Assembly: GCF_900100315.1 (NCBI RefSeq)
Contig: NZ_FNFF01000001.1
Coordinates: 1,302,001-1,366,000, forward strand
Length of the DNA: 64,000 bases
Source of the DNA: Streptomyces indicus
GTDB lineage: Bacteria > Actinomycetota > Actinomycetes > Streptomycetales > Streptomycetaceae
Direction: 5' to 3'
Shown here in pieces: positions 34,691 through 45,274 of this stretch. The translations under genes were made by a program, and so were the position numbers. The notes under the pieces are model-generated. The model ran no database searches, had not been told where the DNA came from, and was given only the letters and a program-made list of their open reading frames with translations. How positions within the stretch are numbered: position 1 is the first letter of the stretch; the number at the start of each line of letters is the position of its first letter.

Positions 34691-35656
34691 ATGTCAGCGA
34701 TCGTCCCCGCCCAGGGCGTACGGATGGAGTGGCAGGAGATCCCTGCCACGGTCCGCGGCGCGCTGGAACAGCAACTCGGTGCGCGCGTCGTCGAGGCCGC
34801 GACGCAGCGCGGCGGCTTCTCCCCCGGCGTCGCGGCCCGCCTCCGTCTCGCCGACGGCACGCGCGCCTTCGCCAAGGCGGTCAGCGCCGAGGTCAACGAA
34901 CAGTCCGCCGCCATGCACCGCACGGAGCTGGCCAACGCCGCTCTCCTGCCGCCGGGCACACCGGCGCCCCGCCTGCTCGGCTCGTACGACGACGGCCTCT
35001 GGGTGGTGCTGCTCTTCGAGGACGTCGCGGGCCGCCAGCCCCATGTGCCGTGGGTGCCCGCGGAGTTGGACCGGGTCCTGGCCGCGGTGGGCCGGCTGTC
35101 CGAACGCCTCACCCCCGCGCCGGACGGTGCGGAGCCGCTGCCCGACGAGCCCTTCAAGGGCTGGCGCCTGCTCGCCGCCGCGCACGCGGACGGCACGGAC
35201 GACCTGGCGGACATGGATCCCTGGGTACGCACGCACCTGACCGCACTCGCCGCCCGCGAGCGCGACTGCGGCCGGGCCATCGCGGGCGACACGCTCGCCC
35301 ATGCGGATCTGCGCGCGGACAACATCCTGCTGACCGACGCGGGAGCGGTGTTCGTGGACTGGCCGCACGCCTGCCGCGCGGCCCGCTGGTTCGACCTGCT
35401 CGTGATGCTGCCCAGCGTGGCGATGCAGGGCGGTCCGTCACCCGAGACCCTCTTCGCCGCGCATCCCGCGGCGCAGGGCGCGGTCGCGGAGGATGTCACC
35501 ACCGCGCTCATCGGCCTGACCGGCATGTTCCTGGACCAGGCCCGCCGGCCGGCCCCGCCCGGGCTGCCCACGCTCCGGCCCTTCCAGCAGGCGCAGGGCG
35601 AGCAGGCGCTGGCCTGGCTCAAGACGCGGCTCGCAGGCGGCTCGCCCGCCGGGTGA
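34691..35656 (+). CDS. Aminoglycoside/homoserine-kinase-type phosphotransferase (APH family)
   Basis: The 321-residue kinase-fold protein has the APH catalytic loop LAHADLRADNILLTD and metal-binding VFVDWPHA (about 211-236), with an N-terminal lobe ATP site near GGFSPGVAARLRLADG. Substrates of this large family range from antibiotics to small alcohols, so no drug is implied. ATG at 34691 is used; an in-frame ATG at 34724 is possible. It stands alone between the terminator at 34409 and a converging gene. Confidence 0.82.
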   Translation: MSAIVPAQGVRMEWQEIPATVRGALEQQLGARVVEAATQRGGFSPGVAARLRLADGTRAFAKAVSAEVNEQSAAMHRTELANAALLPPGTPAPRLLGSYDDGLWVVLLFEDVAGRQPHVPWVPAELDRVLAAVGRLSERLTPAPDGAEPLPDEPFKGWRLLAAAHADGTDDLADMDPWVRTHLTALAARERDCGRAIAGDTLAHADLRADNILLTDAGAVFVDWPHACRAARWFDLLVMLPSVAMQGGPSPETLFAAHPAAQGAVAEDVTTALIGLTGMFLDQARRPAPPGLPTLRPFQQAQGEQALAWLKTRLAGGSPAG

Positions 35657-35668
35657 GCGGACGCGCGG

Positions 35669-36262
35669 TCACATCGGCGGCACCCACTGAGGCGTGCCAC
35701 GGTGCGGTACGCCACGGTGCGGTGCGGTCCGCTCCGGCGCATTCCACTCCGGTGTGCTCCACTCCGGCGCAGTCCGTTCCGGTGACTCCCAGGCCGGAGC
35801 GCTCCACCCCGACGTACTCCTGCCAGGTGCGCTCCACCCGGGCGTGCTCCACTCGGGAGCGGCCCGCTGCCGCGCCCCCAGCGCCCGCTGGATCCGGATC
35901 ATGTCCACCGACTCGGCGAGCAGTTCGTACTCCGTCGTGTCGTCGCGGGCGATGAAGCGGACCAGGCGGCCGCTCGCCAAGTCCGCCGCGGCGCGCTCCT
36001 GTTCGGCCGGGCTGTCCCGCCACGCACGCAGCACCCCGGGGACGTCGGGCGCGTCCCGTGCCATCAGGACCAGCGCGCCGGGCGGCAGCCGGCCCGCCCC
36101 AGGCGAGGGGTCGAGCCGCTCGGCGATCCAGGTCGCACGCTCCCGCAGCCACCACATGGCCAGCGGCAGACTCGGTGCGCGATAGGCGCCGAGCGGTACG
36201 CCGACCTGCTCACCGCCGCAGATCCCGTACGCGGTCACCTCACAGAGGAACTCCTCGTGCAT
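35669..36262 (-). CDS. Hypothetical protein with C-terminal Pro-x-Trp pentapeptide-period tail
   Basis: The 197-residue protein has a globular N-terminal part (about 1-130, including WWLRERATWIAERLDPSP and FIARDDTTEYELLAES) like DUF-type actinobacterial proteins. The tail (136-197) is made of 12 five-residue units such as PEWST, PGWSA, PERTA and PHRGV. The tail corresponds to a 15-bp DNA tandem repeat and may vary in length between strains. ATG at 36262 is chosen because GGGGGT precedes it; an upstream in-frame TTG has no proper spacing. It converges on the phosphotransferase gene. Function unknown. Confidence 0.65.
   Translation of the reverse strand: MHEEFLCEVTAYGICGGEQVGVPLGAYRAPSLPLAMWWLRERATWIAERLDPSPGAGRLPPGALVLMARDAPDVPGVLRAWRDSPAEQERAAADLASGRLVRFIARDDTTEYELLAESVDMIRIQRALGARQRAAPEWSTPGWSAPGRSTSGWSAPAWESPERTAPEWSTPEWNAPERTAPHRGVPHRGTPQWVPPM
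35672..35857. repeat. 15-bp tandem repeats encoding Pro-x-Trp/Arg units
   Basis: About 12 degenerate copies of a 15-bp unit (core CTCCACTCCGGTGTG) are kept in frame with the hypothetical gene, giving P-x-[WR]-x-x repeats. Confidence 0.75.
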
Positions 36263-36567
36263 CGCGGACCCCCAACTCCCCGCGGGCAGCGACAGCCGGC
36301 AGCTCAACTCCCCTGCTGCCGTACGGCTATTGTGCGCTCACGGTGCGTATCCGAATATGCATTCGGCAACCAATGGCCGGATCCCCTCACCCTGCGCACC
36401 GGCCCCCTCACCAACACCCTTGTGAACGAGCTGTGTTGACCCTTGCCCCCGACCGCTCCCCCACGCCCCGTCCGCGTCGCATGGCTCAAATGTCTCGTTG
36501 TCACACCTGAGGCATACAGTCCTCCTGCGTCACAGGATCGGACCGCGTCACAGGATCGGGGGGCCGC
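36263..36567. other. Divergent intergenic region before the AbiEii-like gene
   Basis: There is no gene. It contains a lower-GC segment with TTGACC near 36448 and, next to the AbiEii-like start, two direct copies of GCGTCACAGGATCGG (36527-36541 and 36545-36559) with an 18-bp period. Confidence 0.55.
36527..36559. repeat. 18-bp-period direct repeat at the AbiEii-like gene start
   Basis: GCGTCACAGGATCGG is repeated exactly at 36527 and 36545. The second copy lies only 8 bases before the ATG, so a bound protein could block transcription or translation initiation. Confidence 0.75.
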
Positions 36568-37578
36568 ATGGACGAGCCGGGCGGGGCGGCCGCGCGACGG
36601 GCCGCGCTCGATCATGTCCTCGGACTGATCGCCGCGGCGCCGTGGAGCGAGCTGCTGGTGCTGCGCGGGAGCATGGTGATGCCCGCGTGGGCGGGCGAGC
36701 GGGCCCGTGAGCCGGCCGATCTCGACTTCGTCGTGCTGCCCGAACTCCGCGTCCCCGTGGACCCGTTGGCGCCGTATCCGTACCTCGACCGCGTCGACCT
36801 CGCGCAGGAGTGGCCGGAGGCGCTGGGCGGCGCCGCCCAGTACGAGATCTGGAGCGACGGGGCCGAGGAGTACGAGACCCGGGGGCTTCGTCCCCGCGTC
36901 CCGCCCGAGGGCCTGTACTGGGAGGTGGAGCCGGCCGAGCGGCCAGCCGTACCGCCGTACGACGACCTGATCGAGCGCATACGGCAGCAGCCGCAGGCTC
37001 CTGCGGGGGTCCTCCTCGATGTGGAGCGGGCCGCGCCCGACCGGCTGTGGGGGTACATCGACGACTACTGGTACGACGGCGGGACGGGCGACGGCGTACC
37101 GGGGGTCCGGGTGCGCATCCCGTGGCACACGCCGGGCGGGCGGGCCGGCGAGCTCCAGCTGGATTTCGCGCTCGACGAGCGGCTGCCCCGGCCGCCGGTA
37201 TGGACCCTGATACCGCGCGCGGACGGTGGCGCCCCCACGCTGATCCGCACCGCGAGCCGCGAACTCTCGCTCGCCTGGAAGCTGTTGTGGCTGTACGCGG
37301 ACGCCGCGTCCGGCGACGGCCCGCAGCCCAAGGACCTGTACGACGCCGTGCTGCTCGCGGAGGACCCGCGGACGCGGCTCACGCCCGCTCTGCTGCGCAC
37401 GGTGCTGCGGAAGTTCGCCGCGGAGACACCCGGTGGGCTGTCCGTCGACGAGAGCGCCTGGGCCCGCTTCCGGGCCGCGCATCCGAACGCGCGGGGCAGC
37501 GCGCGGAGTTGGGCCGCACGCCTCGGCGACCGCGTGGACGGCATCACCGCTCGCGCGGCGCCGATCGGCCGCAGATGA
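36568..37578 (+). CDS. AbiEii-like nucleotidyltransferase protein (type IV toxin family), orphan
   Basis: The 336-residue protein shows the nucleotidyltransferase core LRGSMVMPAWAG (33-43) and DLDF (51-54) of the AbiEii/AbiGii family, with a later LAWKLLWLYADA and PKDLYDAVLLAED helix pair. AbiEii enzymes can modify tRNA or other RNAs and act in abortive phage infection when paired with the AbiEi antitoxin. No AbiEi-like partner is adjacent, so it may be a solitary, non-toxic member. GGGGGG precedes the ATG at 36568. Exact chemistry unknown. Confidence 0.75.
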   Translation: MDEPGGAAARRAALDHVLGLIAAAPWSELLVLRGSMVMPAWAGERAREPADLDFVVLPELRVPVDPLAPYPYLDRVDLAQEWPEALGGAAQYEIWSDGAEEYETRGLRPRVPPEGLYWEVEPAERPAVPPYDDLIERIRQQPQAPAGVLLDVERAAPDRLWGYIDDYWYDGGTGDGVPGVRVRIPWHTPGGRAGELQLDFALDERLPRPPVWTLIPRADGGAPTLIRTASRELSLAWKLLWLYADAASGDGPQPKDLYDAVLLAEDPRTRLTPALLRTVLRKFAAETPGGLSVDESAWARFRAAHPNARGSARSWAARLGDRVDGITARAAPIGRR

Positions 37579-37600
37579 AGAGCGGAACCGCACACGACGA

Positions 37601-37636
37601 AGGGGCGGCCCATCCCCCTCCGGATGGGCCGCCCCT
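37601..37636. terminator. Bidirectional terminator between AbiEii-like gene and gcl
   Basis: A perfect 15-bp stem AGGGGCGGCCCATCC (37601-37615) pairs with 37622-37636 and has a 6-base loop, between converging genes. Confidence 0.85.
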
Positions 37637-37671
37637 CACATCAGGCGGAGCTCAGGTGCTGAACCGGGCGC

Positions 37672-39465
<1,794 letters not shown>

Positions 39466-39779
39466 CGCGTAACTCCTGCGTCCAGGCCGGTCCGTGCCGG
39501 TCGGCTATCGGGCGCTTCCGCGGGCTCCCCCTCCGGTCTCCACCTCGCGGGGCGGAGCGTCTCATCCGGCGGTTTCCGTAATGCGGAAGTTTTCTTCTGC
39601 TATATGGAAGCAATGTAAGAGCTGGTCACGGGAGGCGTCAAGGCCCTTCCCGGGGTCGGGACTGCGACGAAGGTCGGCGAATCCCTCCCCAGAGCTTGGT
39701 GTTTGGTGGACGATGAGAGCGCCACCGGGTCGAGTTCGTCGGTTCGTACGGAGCGTTCGTACGGGGAGAGGGGGCGCCG
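39466..39779. other. Divergent intergenic region of gcl and zinc-ribbon gene
   Basis: The gcl half contains its leader, two operator boxes and the promoter. The other half holds GTTCGTACGG twice (near 39737 and 39751) and the ribosome site GGGAGAGGGGG before 39780. There is no gene. Confidence 0.55.
39574..39641 (-). promoter_or_regulatory. gcl promoter with two AllR-like boxes
   Basis: On the minus strand -35 TTGACG is at 39636-39641 and -10 TACATT at 39612-39617 (18-bp spacer). TTCCGTAATGCGGAA (39574-39588) and a degenerate copy TTCTGCTATATGGAA (39595-39609) follow, 21 bp apart, or two helical turns. Confidence 0.65.
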
Positions 39780-40493
39780 ATGTCCGCGGGTGTTCCCGTG
39801 CGCTGTCCGGTCTGCCGGCGCGAGCACGTCTATGCGCCGCACGTCTATCCCTGCGCCTGCGGTACGCCGGTCTCGCCGCCGGTGCTCCGCGGCGCCCAGC
39901 CGCAGCCGGTCACCCACGTGACCTGGGAGGACGACTGGGTCACAGTGCGCTGCGAGGCCTGCGGCCGACTCGACCAGTGGCCCCAGCCCGAGCTCGGCTG
40001 CGGGTGCGGCACGCTGCTGCGCATCCCGGTGAAGCCCGCCACCTCCGGACCGGCCCCCGGCCATGCGCCGCTGCCCCTGCACATCCCGCTGCCGACCACC
40101 GCGCCCGCTCCGCGCCCGGCCTTCCACCCCGTGACGATCCGCACGGCACGCGACGCCGTGCAGGCCGCCGCGCTCTATCTGCGCTGGCTCGGCTACCGGG
40201 ACATCCGCCGCGCCGAGCAGCGCGGCGCGTCCGGTGTGGGCCTCTCCGCCCCGGGCCTGCGCGCGCAGGTCGAGCCGACGCCGCGCGCGATGAGCCTGCG
40301 CGATGTCGAATGCGTCTGGCTGACCGCGCTCAACACGTCCTCGGTCCCCGTGTGCTTCTCGCTCGCGGGCTATACGGACGACGCCCGCGCCCGCGCCGAC
40401 GGCCTGGCGATCCCGCTGTTCGTCCTGGACCTGACGGGCACGCCCCAGCCCGTGAACAGTCCGGCGGACGAGCTGATCAGCACGGGGGCGTAG
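39780..40493 (+). CDS. Double zinc-ribbon protein with degenerate Mrr-like (PD-(D/E)XK) domain
   Basis: The 237-residue protein has two Cys4 knuckles: C9/C12/C25/C27 (CPVC, CAC) and C58/C61/C74/C76 (CEAC, CGC). A proline-rich linker (about 84-118) and an alpha/beta domain (123-220) follow. The latter follows the Mrr_cat pattern: helix DAVQAAALYLRWLGY, GASGVGL, strand RAQVE, then VPVCFSLAGYTDDARARADG and PLFVLDL. The usual Q-x-K catalytic strand reads QVE, so nuclease activity is doubtful. It may be a DNA-binding or regulatory remnant. Family assignment is by pattern and should be treated as moderate. Confidence 0.6.
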   Translation: MSAGVPVRCPVCRREHVYAPHVYPCACGTPVSPPVLRGAQPQPVTHVTWEDDWVTVRCEACGRLDQWPQPELGCGCGTLLRIPVKPATSGPAPGHAPLPLHIPLPTTAPAPRPAFHPVTIRTARDAVQAAALYLRWLGYRDIRRAEQRGASGVGLSAPGLRAQVEPTPRAMSLRDVECVWLTALNTSSVPVCFSLAGYTDDARARADGLAIPLFVLDLTGTPQPVNSPADELISTGA

Positions 40494-40540
40494 CGGAGGC
40501 CTCGTACCGGGGCGCGGGATGCGTGGCCGATACTGCGGGC

Positions 40541-41050
40541 ATGCGCATCCGACCCGCCGCCGCGGCGGACCTTCCACGCCTCCAGGAGATCGAGCGTGCG
40601 GCCGGTGAGCCCTTCCGTGCGCTCGGCATGGCGGCGATCGCGGAGGACGAGCCGCCCGCCCTCGAAGTCCTGGAGGAGTTCCGTGCGGCGGGGCGCGCGT
40701 GGGTCGCCGTACCGGAGGAGAGCGATCAGCCGGTCGCGTATCTGATCGCGGAACCGGTGGACGGTGCGCTGCATGTGGAGCAGGTGTCCGTGCATCCGTC
40801 GGCGGCACGCCGGGGTGTCGGCCGCGCACTGCTCGACCACGCGGCCGGGTATGCGCGCGCGTCCGGATGCGGCGCCCTGACGCTGACGACCTTCGCCGAG
40901 GTGCCGTGGAACGCGCCGTACTACCGGCGGCTCGGCTTCCGCGTGCTCGACGAGGCCGGGCTCGGGCCGGGGCTGCGGAAGATCAGGGCGTACGAGGGTG
41001 AGCTCGGCCTCGACCGGTGGCCGCGGGTGTGCATGCGCCGGCCCGTCTGA
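40541..41050 (+). CDS. GNAT-family N-acetyltransferase
   Basis: The 169-residue acetyltransferase has the acetyl-CoA pyrophosphate loop VHPSAARRGVGRALLDHA (Q/RxxGxG/A, about 87-104) and the C-terminal WNAPYYRRLGFRVL typical of GNAT proteins. The acceptor is unknown; the pattern resembles the small GNATs of unknown target common in Streptomyces. It lies 48 bp downstream of the zinc-ribbon gene, possibly co-transcribed. Confidence 0.88.
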   Translation: MRIRPAAAADLPRLQEIERAAGEPFRALGMAAIAEDEPPALEVLEEFRAAGRAWVAVPEESDQPVAYLIAEPVDGALHVEQVSVHPSAARRGVGRALLDHAAGYARASGCGALTLTTFAEVPWNAPYYRRLGFRVLDEAGLGPGLRKIRAYEGELGLDRWPRVCMRRPV

Positions 41051-41107
41051 GGCCTGCGCGGGAACGGGAAAGCCTTACCCAGGACAAACTTACGCAGGAC
41101 AAAAAGT

Positions 41108-41137
41108 CCGGGCGGGCCGCTGGTCCGGCCCGCCCGG
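41108..41137. terminator. Hairpin terminator between GNAT gene and membrane-protein gene
   Basis: A perfect 11-bp stem CCGGGCGGGCC (41108-41118) pairs with 41127-41137. On the minus strand it is followed by CTTTTTG (bases 41101-41107), so it fits that direction well. Confidence 0.8.
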
Positions 41138-41162
41138 CCCCCCGCTCGGGAAGCCGCCCGTG

Positions 41163-41678
41163 TTACGAGGCGACGCGTTCGCCGGTCGGCTCGGCGACGA
41201 CGATCTGGAGGTGTCCGGGCGCGTACTTGCGCGCCTTGCTCACCATCTTGGCCAGGTCGAACTTCTGGCTCTGCACCGCCACGTACAGCGGGGCGGGCAT
41301 CGCGGGATGCGCCGACGGGATCTCGCTGCCGGGCGGCAGCACGGTGTGCTCGCCCACCCGCACCCCGATGAGGGCGTGCTCGCCGCCCGGCGTGGCGACG
41401 ACGAACTGGCGCACGTCCTGCCAGGGCAGCAGCACATTGCCCACGCGGACCCCCGCCGCGTCGAACTGGAAGAGGATCCGCCGGGCGTCGAACCAGCTCG
41501 AGATGAACGGGATCGCCAGCACGATCACCGCTCCGCCCTTCATGTCGAGCGCCCAGCCGAGCAGCAGCGCGAGCGCCACGACGCCGATGATGGCCCCCCA
41601 CAGCCCGGCGAGGTCCTGGCCCGAGAACGGGCGCGTCACCTTGTACCGCTCCCAGCGTGCGCGGCGCTGATTCGCCAT
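41163..41678 (-). CDS. Small membrane protein, YcxB/PH-like
   Basis: The 171-residue protein has a two-helix hairpin (LAGLWGAIIGVVALALLLGW, then GGAVIVLAIPFISSWF, about 23-62). A cytoplasmic beta-rich domain follows (ILFQFDAAGVRVGNVLLPWQ, DVRQFVVATPGGEHALIGV), an arrangement common in YcxB-like or bacterial PH-domain proteins. No function is known. ATG at 41678 is preceded by a weak GGGGG. A hairpin follows its stop. Confidence 0.7.
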   Translation of the reverse strand: MANQRRARWERYKVTRPFSGQDLAGLWGAIIGVVALALLLGWALDMKGGAVIVLAIPFISSWFDARRILFQFDAAGVRVGNVLLPWQDVRQFVVATPGGEHALIGVRVGEHTVLPPGSEIPSAHPAMPAPLYVAVQSQKFDLAKMVSKARKYAPGHLQIVVAEPTGERVAS

Positions 41679-41809
41679 GGGTCCCCCCGAAAAACGTCTC
41701 GGCTCCTCCGGCCGTCCCCTGACCGGAAGATCACAGTCCAGGACGTTAGCGAGGCGGTGCCCCGGCTGGCTTGGACAAATTTGACCTCGGGCCTGACGAC
41801 GGCCGGCCG

Positions 41810-42664
41810 TCAGAGAGCCACGGCGCCTTCCGCCATCCGCGCGGCGACGACCTGACCGGGGGTGACGGCGGCGAGGGCGCGGAACTCCCGGTTGAGATGG
41901 GCCTGGTCGTAGAACCCGCAGTGCGCGGTGAGCGCGCCGAGGTCCGCGCTCCCGCTGGCCATCAGGCCCATCGTGCGGTGGAAGCGCAGCACCCGCGCCG
42001 ACATCTTCGGCGTCAGACCGACCTGTTCGGTGAACTTCCGTACGAGGTACCCGTGGCTCCAGCCGGTCTCCTGGGCGATGCGGGCCACGGGGACCGTGCC
42101 GCCCGAGCGCGCGAGCATCCGCCAGGCCTGGTCCACCTCGGGCGCGGGCTCGGGCCCCGCGCCGAGCCGGGCGAGCAGGGCGGCGTCGAGGAGGTCGAAC
42201 CGCTCGCCCCAGTCCCGTGTGCAGGACATCCGCTCGACCAGTTCGCGCGAGTGCGGGCCGAGGATGTCGGCGAGCTCGACGACCGTGTTGGCGACCTCGC
42301 GCATGGGCAGCGCGAAGAGGCGGTAGGCGCCGAGCGGGGTCAGCTCGAGGCGGATCGCCTCCTGTCCGCCGGGGTGGTCCGCGATGCGCGGCCCGTCCTC
42401 GAGCCCCGCGACGAGCGAGCCGACCACGCGTATTTCAGGACCGTTCTCCGCAAGCCGGTGCACCTGCGCGAACGGCTCGCCCAGGCTGATGAGGAGGACG
42501 GCACGGCCGGTGGGCACGATCCGTACGCGGTACGGGGTCGCGGTGTCCTCCCAGTAACCGGCGTAGCTGTGCAGATACGGCCGCAGCGCCGCCGGCCAGG
42601 GCCGGGTCACCCGCCAGCGGTCCCCCGCCAAGCGGGCCATCGTGACCGCGCGCCCGCCGCTCAC
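41810..42664 (-). CDS. AraC-family transcriptional regulator
   Basis: The 284-residue protein has a C-terminal double HTH of about 100 residues (VARIAQETGWSHGYLVRKF, then LGALTAHCGFYDQAHLNREF) and an N-terminal beta-rich sensing domain (RVRIVPTGRAVLLISL). GTG at 42664 is preferred over an upstream ATG because GGGAGGGG lies about 6 bases before it. No adjacent gene clearly indicates a target. Confidence 0.88.
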   Translation of the reverse strand: MSGGRAVTMARLAGDRWRVTRPWPAALRPYLHSYAGYWEDTATPYRVRIVPTGRAVLLISLGEPFAQVHRLAENGPEIRVVGSLVAGLEDGPRIADHPGGQEAIRLELTPLGAYRLFALPMREVANTVVELADILGPHSRELVERMSCTRDWGERFDLLDAALLARLGAGPEPAPEVDQAWRMLARSGGTVPVARIAQETGWSHGYLVRKFTEQVGLTPKMSARVLRFHRTMGLMASGSADLGALTAHCGFYDQAHLNREFRALAAVTPGQVVAARMAEGAVAL

Positions 42665-42820
42665 GCCGTATCCCCTCCCGGGTCGCCGTCCTGCCGAAAC
42701 GCGCATCATGGCATGTCCGGCCGATGAGCGGACCCTGGTTCACCGTCGGTTCAGCGAGCGTTCACCTTCGGCGCCGCAGACCGCGTCGCATGCACTGTGA
42801 GGCCCTCTGCGCCGCGAGCT

Positions 42821-43243
42821 CTAATGCGCCGCGAGCCGCTCCACGAGGCCGATCGCCCGGGCCAGCAACTCCCGTTCCTTCCCGGTGAGTTCGGCCTCGA
42901 TGGCCTCGGCGAGCCAGTCGGCCCTGCGGCCACGCGTCTCCTCGAGCAGCCTGCGGCCCGCGGCGGAGAGCTCGACGAGGCTCTTGCGCCCGTCGGTCGG
43001 GTGCGCGCGGCGGGTGATCAGCCCCTGCTCCATGAGGAGTCCGACGGCGCGGGCCATCGACTGGGGGCGCACCCGCTGGTCGAGGGCGAGTTCGCTGGTC
43101 GTCATCGCGCCGCTGCGGTCCAGGGCGCCGAGCACCGCCACCTGACCGAGCGGCATCTGGTCCTCCAGCTTCACGCGGCGCGTGAGCTTTCCCATCGCGG
43201 TGCGCAGTTCGGCGGCGACGGTGGCGGATTCCGGTACGGGCAT
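42821..43243 (-). CDS. MarR-family transcriptional regulator
   Basis: The 140-residue protein has the MarR winged helix: QVAVLGALDRSGAMTTSELA, recognition helix VRPQSMARAVGLLMEQGLI and wing RRAHPTDGRKSLVELSAAG. It is divergent from a second-type enolase gene. The 13-bp-period CTGNNCAG array starts 26 bp from its ATG, so it is the natural candidate for binding the array and controlling both genes. AAGG precedes the ATG. Confidence 0.92.
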   Translation of the reverse strand: MPVPESATVAAELRTAMGKLTRRVKLEDQMPLGQVAVLGALDRSGAMTTSELALDQRVRPQSMARAVGLLMEQGLITRRAHPTDGRKSLVELSAAGRRLLEETRGRRADWLAEAIEAELTGKERELLARAIGLVERLAAH

Positions 43244-43269
43244 ACCGCACCTTAACGCAGCTCAGCAGC

Positions 43270-45166
<1,897 letters not shown>

Positions 45167-45187
45167 ACCAGGCCCTCCGGGCCGGGC

Positions 45188-45232
45188 CCCTGCGCACCCC
45201 ACGGCTTGCGGGACGCAACGGGGTGCGCAGGG
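45188..45232. terminator. Bidirectional terminator between enolase unit and mannosidase
   Basis: A perfect 13-bp stem CCCTGCGCACCCC (45188-45200) pairs with 45220-45232, between converging transcripts. Confidence 0.8.
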
Positions 45233-45274
45233 CGGCCATCGGCCTGCCCGGCGCACCCCGTCAGCGCCGAGCGA

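Noticed and set aside
34691..35656. Aminoglycoside resistance gene
   Set aside because: APH fold alone does not show antibiotic modification; many such kinases act on metabolites and there is no resistance context.
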